Assembly (NCBI GenBank): GCA_964471945.1
Contig: CAYYIJ010000006.1
Span: 1-48,068 of the forward strand
Origin: JASEHD01 sp964471945
Lineage (GTDB): Bacteria > Bacteroidota > Ignavibacteria > UBA10030 > SZUA-254
Direction of reading: 5' to 3'
DNA: 48,068 nt
Part shown: positions 17,221 to 24,694 of the stretch, one piece after another
Position numbering within the stretch: position 1 is the stretch's first letter
Layout: the number at the start of each line of letters is the position of its first letter
Translations under genes and position numbers: made by a program
Notes under the pieces: generated by a model
What the model was told of the DNA's origin: nothing
Databases searched by the model: none
Seen by the model: the letters and a program-made list of their open reading frames with translations, nothing else

Positions 17221-18161
17221 AATCGTTCTGCTGCCCGTAATTTCGCACTTTTCGCACGAGGATTTTTTTGGATTTCATCACAGCTTGCATTTATTGGTTT
17301 CTTTGTGAGAATTTTTAGTTTAGCTTTAACCGGCATATCCGGCAAATATTTATGTGGAGCCAAATGAAATTTCAGTGAGTTATCGATAAAGAATTTTTTT
17401 ACAATCCGATCTTCTAATGAATGATATGAGATAACCACAATCCTTCCACGTGGAATAAGCAGGTCAAGAACACTATTCAATGCTTGCTGTAGATTTTCCA
17501 ATTCATTGTTTACCTCGATTCGGATCGCTTGAAATATTCTCGCTAAAGATTTCTTTAGAAAGCGTGATCCTGTAACCGATTCAACGATCGCGGCTAAATC
17601 ACTCGTTGTATTTATTCCTTTCATAATTCGCATATTAACAATTTTCTTTGCGATTCGCCAAGAATGTCTTTCCTCACCATATTTTTTAAATATTTCCGCC
17701 AATTTAGTTTGTTCGTATCTGTTAATTATTTTCCATCCATCAAAAGATTGATTCTGATCCATACGCATATTGATTCGACTTTCAGATTGAAAACTAAAAC
17801 CTCGTTGTTCTACATCAAGCTGATGAGATGACACACCTAAATCTAAAAGCAATCCGTTTATTCCTGTTATTCCTTGATCGTTTAATACATTTCTGATATT
17901 TGAAAAATTGTCGTGAACATAAATGACTCTATCTCTGAACCTTCTTAACCGCGTTTTGCTGTATTGCAAAGCATCTTCATCCATATCAAATCCGATGAGT
18001 CTTCCTTTTTCCGAGAGCTTCAATAGAATTGATTCAGTGTGGCCCCCGCCTCCTAAGGTACCATCGATATAGATTCCATCAGGTTCGGTCAACAAGTAGT
18101 AACTCACTTCGTTCACCAAAACAGGTACATGGTATTCGTTATCATTTAAATTGACATTCAT
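17217..18161 (-). CDS. rsmH: 16S rRNA (cytosine-1402-N4) methyltransferase RsmH
   Basis: SAM-dependent methyltransferase of 16S rRNA, formerly MraW. It carries YHVPVLVNEV at the N terminus, the SAM loop DGTLGGGGHTESIL, LLDLGVSSHQLD and the C-terminal ISYHSLEDRIVK motif. I prefer ATG at 18161 (314 residues), which leaves a nine-residue lead before HVPVL as in other family members; a GTG at 18191 overlapping the mraZ stop (GTGA) would add ten hydrophobic residues. Second gene of the dcw operon. Confidence 0.96.
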   Translation of the reverse strand: MNVNLNDNEYHVPVLVNEVSYYLLTEPDGIYIDGTLGGGGHTESILLKLSEKGRLIGFDMDEDALQYSKTRLRRFRDRVIYVHDNFSNIRNVLNDQGITGINGLLLDLGVSSHQLDVEQRGFSFQSESRINMRMDQNQSFDGWKIINRYEQTKLAEIFKKYGEERHSWRIAKKIVNMRIMKGINTTSDLAAIVESVTGSRFLKKSLARIFQAIRIEVNNELENLQQALNSVLDLLIPRGRIVVISYHSLEDRIVKKFFIDNSLKFHLAPHKYLPDMPVKAKLKILTKKPINASCDEIQKNPRAKSAKLRAAERL

Positions 18162-18187
18162 TAGAATAAAGAACAAAATTCCGCTTA

Positions 18188-18628
18188 TCACTGCATTACT
18201 TTTGCAGCAATACTTTCGTAAGTTTCTGGTTGACTATTTTTATACTCACTATATTCATTTGGATTCCATAATTCTATCTTCTCTAAAGTTCCAATAATAC
18301 GGGTTTCGTTTTGGATATTTGCATACTCTCGAAGCTCCGGCGGAATAGTAATCCTAGCCTGAGAATCTAACTGACTTTCTTGAGCAAACTCAAGTATAGC
18401 GCGCTTGAATCGACGATGATCATGGTCATATGACGAGAGATTTCGCAAATGCACCTCTAATCTATTCCATTCATCGAGCGGATAAACGAACAAACACTTT
18501 TCAAATCCACGTGTTATAACAAATGTATCATTTGCTTCGGGCGAAACATATTTTCTTAGTTTCGCTGGAAGACTTACTCTGCCTTTATCATCGACTGAGT
18601 ACATATAAGAACCTTTAAATGACGACAT
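18188..18628 (-). CDS. mraZ: Transcriptional regulator MraZ
   Basis: DNA-binding protein of the SpoVT/AbrB-like fold that controls the dcw operon by binding repeats ahead of its own gene. The two family half-motifs are DDKGR at residues 13-17 (followed by VSLPAKLRKY) and DSQAR at 88-92 (followed by ITIPPELREY). Length is 146 residues, typical. ATG at 18628. It is the first gene of the operon; matching binding boxes lie 50-75 bp upstream. Confidence 0.97.
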   Translation of the reverse strand: MSSFKGSYMYSVDDKGRVSLPAKLRKYVSPEANDTFVITRGFEKCLFVYPLDEWNRLEVHLRNLSSYDHDHRRFKRAILEFAQESQLDSQARITIPPELREYANIQNETRIIGTLEKIELWNPNEYSEYKNSQPETYESIAAKVMQ

Positions 18629-18677
18629 GATAATTTTACCGTTAAATTTATAATCATTAAATTCTTAAAAAAATCCA

Positions 18678-18703
18678 CACCATTCTTCCCCACTTTTCCC
18701 CAC
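18678..18703 (-). promoter_or_regulatory. MraZ-binding boxes
   Basis: Read on the minus strand there are two perfect GTGGGG boxes (18698-18703 and 18688-18693) and a degenerate third, ATGGTG (18678-18683), spaced exactly 10 bp apart. MraZ is known to bind TGGG-type direct repeats with a 10-bp period. The boxes sit just downstream of the predicted -10 hexamer and upstream of the mraZ ATG, a position suited to autorepression. Confidence 0.85.
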
Positions 18704-18714
18704 TTCGACCTTTT

Positions 18715-18742
18715 AATTTACGGTTTTTTTATTGAAAGTCAA
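18715..18742 (-). promoter_or_regulatory. Predicted promoter of the dcw operon
   Basis: On the minus strand, TTGACT (18742-18737) and TAAATT (18720-18715) are separated by 16 bp. Transcription should start near 18708, immediately before the MraZ boxes. The hexamers fit a sigma-70-like consensus; no experimental support. Confidence 0.65.
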
Positions 18743-18799
18743 GTAAAAAGCTGATATTTTTGATTTTTTTAATGAAATATTTTGCAACGAAAATTTTTT

Positions 18800-18892
18800 T
18801 ACTAAAAAATGCCCTTTTTTTTGAAAAAACGGGCTTTTTAAAATAACCTCACAGGTTAAAAATTGGGTAACAAACCCAAATATTTTTTTTTC
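18800..18892. other. Three consecutive hairpins in the divergent mraZ/peptidase spacer
   Basis: Stem 1 pairs AAAAA-x-GCCC-x-TTTTTT with its complement around 18803-18840. Stem 2 is TAACCT-CAC-AGGTTA (18844-18858). Stem 3 is TTGGGT-AACAA-ACCCAA (18863-18879), followed on the plus strand by TATTTTTTTTT, which looks like an intrinsic terminator. They lie between the divergent promoters, upstream of the predicted plus-strand start site. They may insulate the two units; the rest of 18629-19016 is AT-rich DNA with no gene. Confidence 0.5.
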
Positions 18893-18938
18893 TTTTATTA
18901 TTCTTCAACGAAATTTTATAACTCAATTCAAACGACAT

Positions 18939-18966
18939 TGAGATTGTATTTATGTGCGAATATGCT
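18939..18966 (+). promoter_or_regulatory. Predicted promoter of the M3 peptidase gene
   Basis: TTGAGA (18939-18944) and TATGCT (18961-18966) with a 16-bp spacer, about 50 bp before the ATG at 19017. Moderate match only. Confidence 0.45.
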
Positions 18967-19016
18967 TATTTTAAAAATCATTAGATCTCTTTTTCTTCAA
19001 ACAACAAATAATTAAC

Positions 19017-21116
19017 ATGAGGTTACTTTTTATTTTAACTTTATTTATATCGCTTTCAGCGTTCACTTTTAAAACGGATGAAAAAATTCTGGATAATCCG
19101 TTCTTCAAGGAATGGACAACACCGTTTCAAACTCCCCCATTCGATGAAATAAAGATTGAACATTATCTGCCCGCATACGAGGAAGGTATAAAACAGCAAA
19201 AGGAAACAATCGATGCAATCGTTAATAACAAAGCCAAACCGACATTCGAGGACATTATTGCAGCGATGGAAAAAAGCAGTAAGTTCCTGGATAAAGTTGG
19301 CACTGTGTTTTCAAATCTAAATTCCGCGAATACAAATGAGGAGATGCAAAAGATTGCCCGCACTATTACACCGATATTAGCAAAACATAGAGACGATATA
19401 AATCTTAATCCAAAACTTTTCGAGAAAATTAAACATATTTATAACGAAAAGGACAAGCTCAAACTCACGACGGAACAAAATACAGTTCTAAAAAATTACT
19501 ACCTCGACTTTGTACGAGGCGGTGCAAATCTGAATGAACAAGGGAAGGAAAAGCTCAGAAAAATCAACGAAGAGCTCAGCATGTTATCTTTGAAGTTTGG
19601 TGAAAATCTTCTTAAAGAAACTAATGCGATTGGATTAGTCATTGAAAATAAAGATGACCTCGCGGGACTTCCGCAAGACGTCATTAAAGCTGCCGCAGAA
19701 ATGGCAAAGTCCAAAGGGTTAGACGGAAAATGGGCATTCACACTCCAGAAGCCGAGCTTCATTCCTTTCCTTCAATATTCGGAGAATCGCGATCTTAGAA
19801 AGAAACTGTTTAAAGCATACATCAATCGCGGGAACAACGATAATGAATACGATAACAAGAAAATACTTTCACGAATTGCCATGCTCAGGGTTGACAAAGC
19901 CAATTTATTAGGATATAAAACACATGCCGATTTTGTTTTAGAAAAAAATATGGCAAAGAATCCAAAGGCTGTTTATGAGTTTCTGCAAAACCTCTGGACG
20001 CCAGCTTTGAAAAGGTCTATGGCTGAAGCTAAAGACATTCAACAAATAATTAATAAGGATGAAGCGAACTTCAAACTGGAAGCGTGGGACTGGTGGTACT
20101 ATGCTGAAAAAGTGAAGAAAGATAAATACGATCTTAATGAAGAAATGCTGCGTCCCTATTTTAAGATGGAAAATGTTCGACAGGGAGTGTTTGATGTTGC
20201 TTCCAAGCTTTTTGGAATTCAAATCGTTGCACGCGACGACATACAGGTTTATCATCCCGATGTAAAAGTATTCGAGGTAAAAGAAGACAATGGAAAACAT
20301 ATTGGAATTTTTTACTCCGACTATTATCCGCGCGAGAGCAAACGAAGTGGAGCATGGGCAAGTGGATTCAGAAGCCAATCGAACATGGATGGCAATTATG
20401 TTACACCATTAGTTACCAATGTTGGTAATTTTGCAAAACCGACTACGGATAAACCTTCTCTAATGAGTTTGGATGAAGTCAACACATTGTTCCACGAATT
20501 TGGTCACGCGCTTCACAGTTTACTTTCGAATACTGTTTACCCGTATGCAAAGTCAGTACCGCGAGACTTTGTTGAGCTTCCTTCTCAAATTATGGAAAAC
20601 TGGGCAACCGAGCCTGAAGTTCTGAAGATGTATGCAAAACATTACGAAACCGGTGAACCAATACCTCAGGAATTAATTGATAAACTCAGCAACTCACAGC
20701 TTTTCAATCAAGGTTTCGAGACTGTTGAATACTTAGCCGCATCTTTTTTAGATATGGATTGGCATACACTTATAGATACAATACAAAGAGATGTCCCGAC
20801 ATTTGAGAAAGAAGCGCTCACAAAAATAGGCTTGCTCTCTGAAATTGAGGCTCGCTATCAGAGTACAAATTTTCAGCACATTTTTTCGGGCGGATACTCT
20901 GCTGGATATTATAGCTACATTTGGGCTGCTGTTCTTGATGCGGATGCTTTCGATGCTTTTATAGAGAAAGGTTTGTTCGATAAAGAGACTGCAACTGCTT
21001 ACAGAAAAAACATACTCGAAAAAGGTGGAAGCGAAGATGCAATGCTCCTTTATAAAAGGTTCAGGGGCGCAGAGCCGAAAATTGATGCTTTGCTGAAAAG
21101 AAGAGGTTTGAATTAA
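19017..21116 (+). CDS. Exported M3-family zinc metallopeptidase (peptidyl-dipeptidase Dcp-like)
   Basis: A 699-residue thimet-oligopeptidase-fold enzyme that degrades short peptides. Residues 1-17 form a signal peptide, so it should act in the periplasm. The zinc motif HEFGHALH begins at residue 493 (His493, Glu494, His497), and the third-ligand helix ELPSQIMENW follows. Features such as NPFFKEWTTPFQTPPFDEI and SGGYSAGYYSYIWA near the C terminus match the Dcp/oligopeptidase A group rather than PepF. It is a single-gene unit, divergent from the dcw operon and convergent with the amidohydrolase gene. Confidence 0.93.
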   Translation: MRLLFILTLFISLSAFTFKTDEKILDNPFFKEWTTPFQTPPFDEIKIEHYLPAYEEGIKQQKETIDAIVNNKAKPTFEDIIAAMEKSSKFLDKVGTVFSNLNSANTNEEMQKIARTITPILAKHRDDINLNPKLFEKIKHIYNEKDKLKLTTEQNTVLKNYYLDFVRGGANLNEQGKEKLRKINEELSMLSLKFGENLLKETNAIGLVIENKDDLAGLPQDVIKAAAEMAKSKGLDGKWAFTLQKPSFIPFLQYSENRDLRKKLFKAYINRGNNDNEYDNKKILSRIAMLRVDKANLLGYKTHADFVLEKNMAKNPKAVYEFLQNLWTPALKRSMAEAKDIQQIINKDEANFKLEAWDWWYYAEKVKKDKYDLNEEMLRPYFKMENVRQGVFDVASKLFGIQIVARDDIQVYHPDVKVFEVKEDNGKHIGIFYSDYYPRESKRSGAWASGFRSQSNMDGNYVTPLVTNVGNFAKPTTDKPSLMSLDEVNTLFHEFGHALHSLLSNTVYPYAKSVPRDFVELPSQIMENWATEPEVLKMYAKHYETGEPIPQELIDKLSNSQLFNQGFETVEYLAASFLDMDWHTLIDTIQRDVPTFEKEALTKIGLLSEIEARYQSTNFQHIFSGGYSAGYYSYIWAAVLDADAFDAFIEKGLFDKETATAYRKNILEKGGSEDAMLLYKRFRGAEPKIDALLKRRGLN

Positions 21117-21143
21117 TACTGTCTTTGGCAATTGGTGCTAAGC

Positions 21144-21178
21144 AAATAAATCCCGACCGAACAAGTTGGGATTTATTT
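21144..21178. terminator. Bidirectional intrinsic terminator
   Basis: AAATAAATCCC (21144-21154) pairs perfectly with GGGATTTATTT (21168-21178) across a 13-nt loop. AT-rich flanks give T-runs on both strands. It sits between the convergent peptidase and amidohydrolase genes, and the TAA of the latter (21173-21175) lies inside the stem. Confidence 0.8.
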
Positions 21179-22540
21179 TAATTTTCTCTTAACATATTCT
21201 CCTCGTCCAGGTTTACCCAGCCATTTTCCCTTTTCAATTATTATTTCCCCGCGGGAAATCACAACTTCAGCCATTCCGTTAACCTTAAATCCTTCATATA
21301 ACGAATAATCCACTTTCATATGATGTGTTCGAGCAGAAATCGTATGTTCTATGCTGGGATCCCAAATAACAATATCAGCATCACTGCCCACGGTAATTGT
21401 TCCTTTCTTTGGGTACATTCCAAACATTTTTGCCGGTGCGGTTGACGTGATATCAACCCACCTATTGAGTGAAATACGTTTCTGGTTTACTCCACCTTCA
21501 AAAATTAACTGCATTCGATTTTCTATTCCCGCACCGCCATTCGGTATTTTTGCAAAATTATTTCTACCTAAATCTTTTTGCCCATGGAAATTAAACGGAC
21601 AGTGGTCTGTTGATACAATTTGAAGCGAATTATTTATTAAACCTTCCCATAATTTCTCTTGGTGCCATTTTTCGCGAACTGGAGGTGTGAAAATATATTT
21701 GGCTCCCTCAAAATTAGGTCTGCTTAAATCATCGATCGAGAGAAATAAATATTGTGGGCACGTTTCAGCAAAAACGGGATAACCTTCCGTGCGGGCATCT
21801 GCAATTAGCTTGAGGGCATCGAAAGAGGATACATGAACGATGTATACAGGCGCATTAGTTTTTTTCGAATGCTCAATCACTCGCTTTACAGCCGCTGCTT
21901 CCGTACTGGGCGGACGAGTAAGCGCATGATAGATTGGTTCTTTTTTACCATCAGCGATTGACTGCTTAATAAGATTTTCAATTACATTGCCATCCTCGGC
22001 GTGGATACATATCAAGCTGCCGATCTTCGCAGCATGATTCATCACTTTTAAGATTGTCGAGTCATCTACCATTAAAGAATTAGGATATGCCATAAACAAT
22101 TTAAAACTTGTAACACCTTCTCGAACCATCTCGTCCATATTTTTGTCATCTGTTAAATCTGTAATTATCATATGAAATCCATAATCAATGCACGCCTTCC
22201 CTTCTGCTTTTTTCATCCATAAATTGAATGCATCTCCGATTCGCATTCCTCGCGATTGTGTTGCAAAATCGACTATAGTCGTTGTTCCACCGAACGCAGC
22301 AGCGCGCGTTCCAGTTTCGAAATCATCGCTCGAGAAAATATTACCTAAAGGCATATCAAGATGAGTATGAACATCGACACCGCCGGGTATTATATATTTT
22401 CCAGTAGTATCTATGGTTTGGTCGGCTTGAATTGATAAATTCACACCGATGTTTGTAATTTTATCTTTGCTGATATAAATATCTGCACGAAAATCTTTAT
22501 CTGCATTTATGATGTTGCAATTCTTTAATAATATTGACAT
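21173..22540 (-). CDS. Dihydropyrimidinase / D-hydantoinase family amidohydrolase
   Basis: Cyclic amidohydrolase with a binuclear metal centre. All expected ligands are visible: His58 and His60 (VDVHTH), Lys147 (TSFKLFMAYP, carbamylated in the family), His180 (CIHAED), His236 (IVHVSS) and Asp312 (STDHCPF). At 455 residues it is full length. These features favour dihydropyrimidinase or hydantoinase over dihydroorotase or allantoinase; the exact substrate is not settled. No other pyrimidine-degradation gene is nearby. ATG at 22540 has a GGA-type ribosome site close upstream and is driven by its own predicted promoter back to back with that of murA. Confidence 0.9.
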   Translation of the reverse strand: MSILLKNCNIINADKDFRADIYISKDKITNIGVNLSIQADQTIDTTGKYIIPGGVDVHTHLDMPLGNIFSSDDFETGTRAAAFGGTTTIVDFATQSRGMRIGDAFNLWMKKAEGKACIDYGFHMIITDLTDDKNMDEMVREGVTSFKLFMAYPNSLMVDDSTILKVMNHAAKIGSLICIHAEDGNVIENLIKQSIADGKKEPIYHALTRPPSTEAAAVKRVIEHSKKTNAPVYIVHVSSFDALKLIADARTEGYPVFAETCPQYLFLSIDDLSRPNFEGAKYIFTPPVREKWHQEKLWEGLINNSLQIVSTDHCPFNFHGQKDLGRNNFAKIPNGGAGIENRMQLIFEGGVNQKRISLNRWVDITSTAPAKMFGMYPKKGTITVGSDADIVIWDPSIEHTISARTHHMKVDYSLYEGFKVNGMAEVVISRGEIIIEKGKWLGKPGRGEYVKRKLK

Positions 22541-22584
22541 TTATCCTTATTTTATAAATTCTTAAAGTAGAATCTTGTTCTCAG

Positions 22585-22613
22585 AAAATAATTGATTCCA
22601 TAATAAAAGTCAA
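22585..22613 (-). promoter_or_regulatory. Predicted promoter of the amidohydrolase gene
   Basis: On the minus strand, TTGACT (22613-22608), a 17-bp spacer, and TATTTT (22590-22585). The start site should lie near 22578, about 40 bp before the ATG. Confidence 0.6.
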
Positions 22614-22616
22614 GGA

Positions 22617-22645
22617 TTGATTTTCAAATGCAGATAACGTATATT
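22617..22645 (+). promoter_or_regulatory. Predicted promoter of murA
   Basis: TTGATT (22617-22622), a 17-bp spacer and TATATT (22640-22645). The -35 box is 3 bp from the -35 box of the divergent amidohydrolase promoter, so one bound regulator could affect both. Confidence 0.65.
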
Positions 22646-22672
22646 CACGATGTAAATAAAAGGAATATATAA

Positions 22673-23935
22673 GTGGATAAATTCGTAATTCATGGTGGTA
22701 ATAAATTAAAGGGGAAGGTTGCAATCAGTGGTTCGAAGAATGCTGCTCTTGCCCTAATACCGGCAACTCTTCTGGCGAGTGGTAGATATCGTTTCGAAAA
22801 TATACCCGATCTTCGTGATATTACAACGATGAGCAAATTACTTGAGATGATGGGTGTTGAGATTGAAAGAAAGACGCACACAATGCAACTCAATACAATT
22901 CGTGTAAATAAGTTGGAAGCACCATACGAACAGGTAAAAAAAATGCGCGCATCAATTTATGTTCTTGGACCACTCATAGCCCGTTATGGTTATGCCAAGG
23001 TATCTCTGCCGGGCGGATGTGCATGGGGGCCAAGGCCCGTTAATCTTCACATTGAAGGAATTCAGAAGTTAGGTGCAAAAATCGAAATCGACAAAGGTTA
23101 CATCGTTGCAAAGGCGAAACGACTGAAAGCGGCAAAAATAAAATTCGACGTATCGAGTGTAGGTGCAACTGGAAATATTATGATGGCGGCGGTTTTAGCT
23201 GAAGGAACAACGATGATTGAAAATGCTGCTATTGAGCCTGAGATAACAGCTTTAGCAGAATTTTTAGTTAGAATGGGCGCTCGTATCGATGGTATCGGAA
23301 CACCAAGATTGGTGATAGAAGGTGTTGAAACATTGAATCCGTCTAATTTTGTTATGATTCCAGATCGAATAGAAGCCGGCACTTTTTTAGTCGCAGCAAC
23401 AATTACTGGCGGCTCTATAACTCTCGATGGCTGCAATCCGGATCATCTTACAACAATCATTACAAAACTTGAAGAAACTGGTTCACTTATAACTATCGGT
23501 AAAACCTGGATAAAGATCAAATCACCCAAGACAATAAAATCTGTAGATGTAACAACTTCTACCTACCCAGGTTTTCCTACTGATATGCAAGCACAATGGA
23601 TTGCATTAATGAGTATAGCGAAAGGATCATCGATAATTACTGATACGATATATTTTGATCGCTTCAAGCATGTGCCTGAGCTTAACCGTTTATGTGCAAC
23701 CATCGAGCAAAAAAATAATACCGCGATAATAAAAGGGGTAAAAAAATTAACGGGAGCAAAAGTAATGTCGACTGATTTACGTGCATCGGCGAGCCTTGTG
23801 CTCGCTGGTCTTGTTGCTGAAGGTAAAACTGAAGTTCTTCGCATATATCATCTTGATCGGGGTTATGAACACATTGACAAAAAACTCCATTTATTAGGGG
23901 CAAATATCAGCCGAATTTCGAGTAAAGAATATTAA
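22673..23935 (+). CDS. murA: UDP-N-acetylglucosamine 1-carboxyvinyltransferase MurA
   Basis: Catalyses the first committed step of peptidoglycan synthesis, transfer of enolpyruvate from PEP to UDP-GlcNAc. GSKNAAL near the N terminus holds the conserved Lys-Asn pair, and the catalytic cysteine is Cys116 in PGGCAWGPRPVNLH, so this is the fosfomycin-target (Cys) form rather than the Asp variant. Length is 420 residues. The start is GTG at 22673 with AGGA at 22661-22664, 8 nt upstream. It heads a tight plus-strand unit with a GT2 (17 bp later) and a GT-C/TPR gene. Confidence 0.97.
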   Translation: MDKFVIHGGNKLKGKVAISGSKNAALALIPATLLASGRYRFENIPDLRDITTMSKLLEMMGVEIERKTHTMQLNTIRVNKLEAPYEQVKKMRASIYVLGPLIARYGYAKVSLPGGCAWGPRPVNLHIEGIQKLGAKIEIDKGYIVAKAKRLKAAKIKFDVSSVGATGNIMMAAVLAEGTTMIENAAIEPEITALAEFLVRMGARIDGIGTPRLVIEGVETLNPSNFVMIPDRIEAGTFLVAATITGGSITLDGCNPDHLTTIITKLEETGSLITIGKTWIKIKSPKTIKSVDVTTSTYPGFPTDMQAQWIALMSIAKGSSIITDTIYFDRFKHVPELNRLCATIEQKNNTAIIKGVKKLTGAKVMSTDLRASASLVLAGLVAEGKTEVLRIYHLDRGYEHIDKKLHLLGANISRISSKEY

Positions 23936-23952
23936 CTATTTTCTCAAAACCT

Positions 23953-24690
23953 ATGAAAGTAATCGCTGTAATGCCAGCTTTTAACGCTGCAAGAACACTT
24001 GTATCCACTATAAAAGATATTCCACATGGTGTTGTTGACGAAATTATTCTCGTCGATGATGCAAGCAATGATAAAACTGTAGAGGTTGCAAAAAATCTTG
24101 GATTGACGGTTGTGCAACATGATAAGAATCGCGGCTACGGAGCAAATCAAAAGACTTGCTATAAACTCGCACTCGAGCATGGCGCTGATATAATCGTGAT
24201 GATTCATCCTGATTATCAGTATGACAGCCGACTTACACCATATATGGTTGGTTTACTAAAAGAGGGTTTCCTCGATGTTTTACTTGGCTCTCGAATTCGC
24301 ACCCGCAAAGAAGCTCTTACTGGAGGTATGCCTCTTTATAAATATATAGCGAACAGAATGTTGACGTTTATTGAAAATATTTGTACTGGTATGAATTTGT
24401 CGGAATGGCATACTGGATTCCGCGCTTATACTCGTGATGTATTAGAAACTATCCCATGGGAGAAAAATTCTGACGATTTTGTCTTCGATAGTCAGATGCT
24501 CGTACAATGTGTCGCATTTGGTTTTCGCATCGGTGAGATACCTGTCCCAGTTCGCTACCATAATACAGCATCGTCTATAAACTGGCATCGCAGCATAACT
24601 TACGGTGTTCAAACTCTCTATACCGTTGGAATGTTCATCTTAAAAAAATTTCGTATTACAAATTCAAGTTTGTTCGTTACTAAGAAATAA
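23953..24690 (+). CDS. GT2 glycosyltransferase, polyprenyl-phosphate sugar synthase-like
   Basis: A 245-residue GT-A enzyme. Its motifs follow the dolichyl-phosphate mannose synthase group: VMPAFNAARTL, EIILVDDASNDKT, NRGYGANQKT, the DxD-like HPDYQYD, LLGSRI and WHTGFRAY. There are no membrane spans, apart from a mildly hydrophobic C-terminal stretch. Such enzymes load a sugar from a nucleotide donor onto a polyprenyl phosphate. The next gene, 4 bp away, encodes a GT-C membrane protein of the type that uses such donors, so they probably form a pair. The sugar is not predictable from sequence. Confidence 0.85.
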   Translation: MKVIAVMPAFNAARTLVSTIKDIPHGVVDEIILVDDASNDKTVEVAKNLGLTVVQHDKNRGYGANQKTCYKLALEHGADIIVMIHPDYQYDSRLTPYMVGLLKEGFLDVLLGSRIRTRKEALTGGMPLYKYIANRMLTFIENICTGMNLSEWHTGFRAYTRDVLETIPWEKNSDDFVFDSQMLVQCVAFGFRIGEIPVPVRYHNTASSINWHRSITYGVQTLYTVGMFILKKFRITNSSLFVTKK

Positions 24691-24694
24691 CAAA

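Noticed and set aside
20161..20378. Minus-strand ORFs within the M3 peptidase gene
   Set aside because: They are antisense shadows of a well-supported coding region with clear family motifs on the plus strand.
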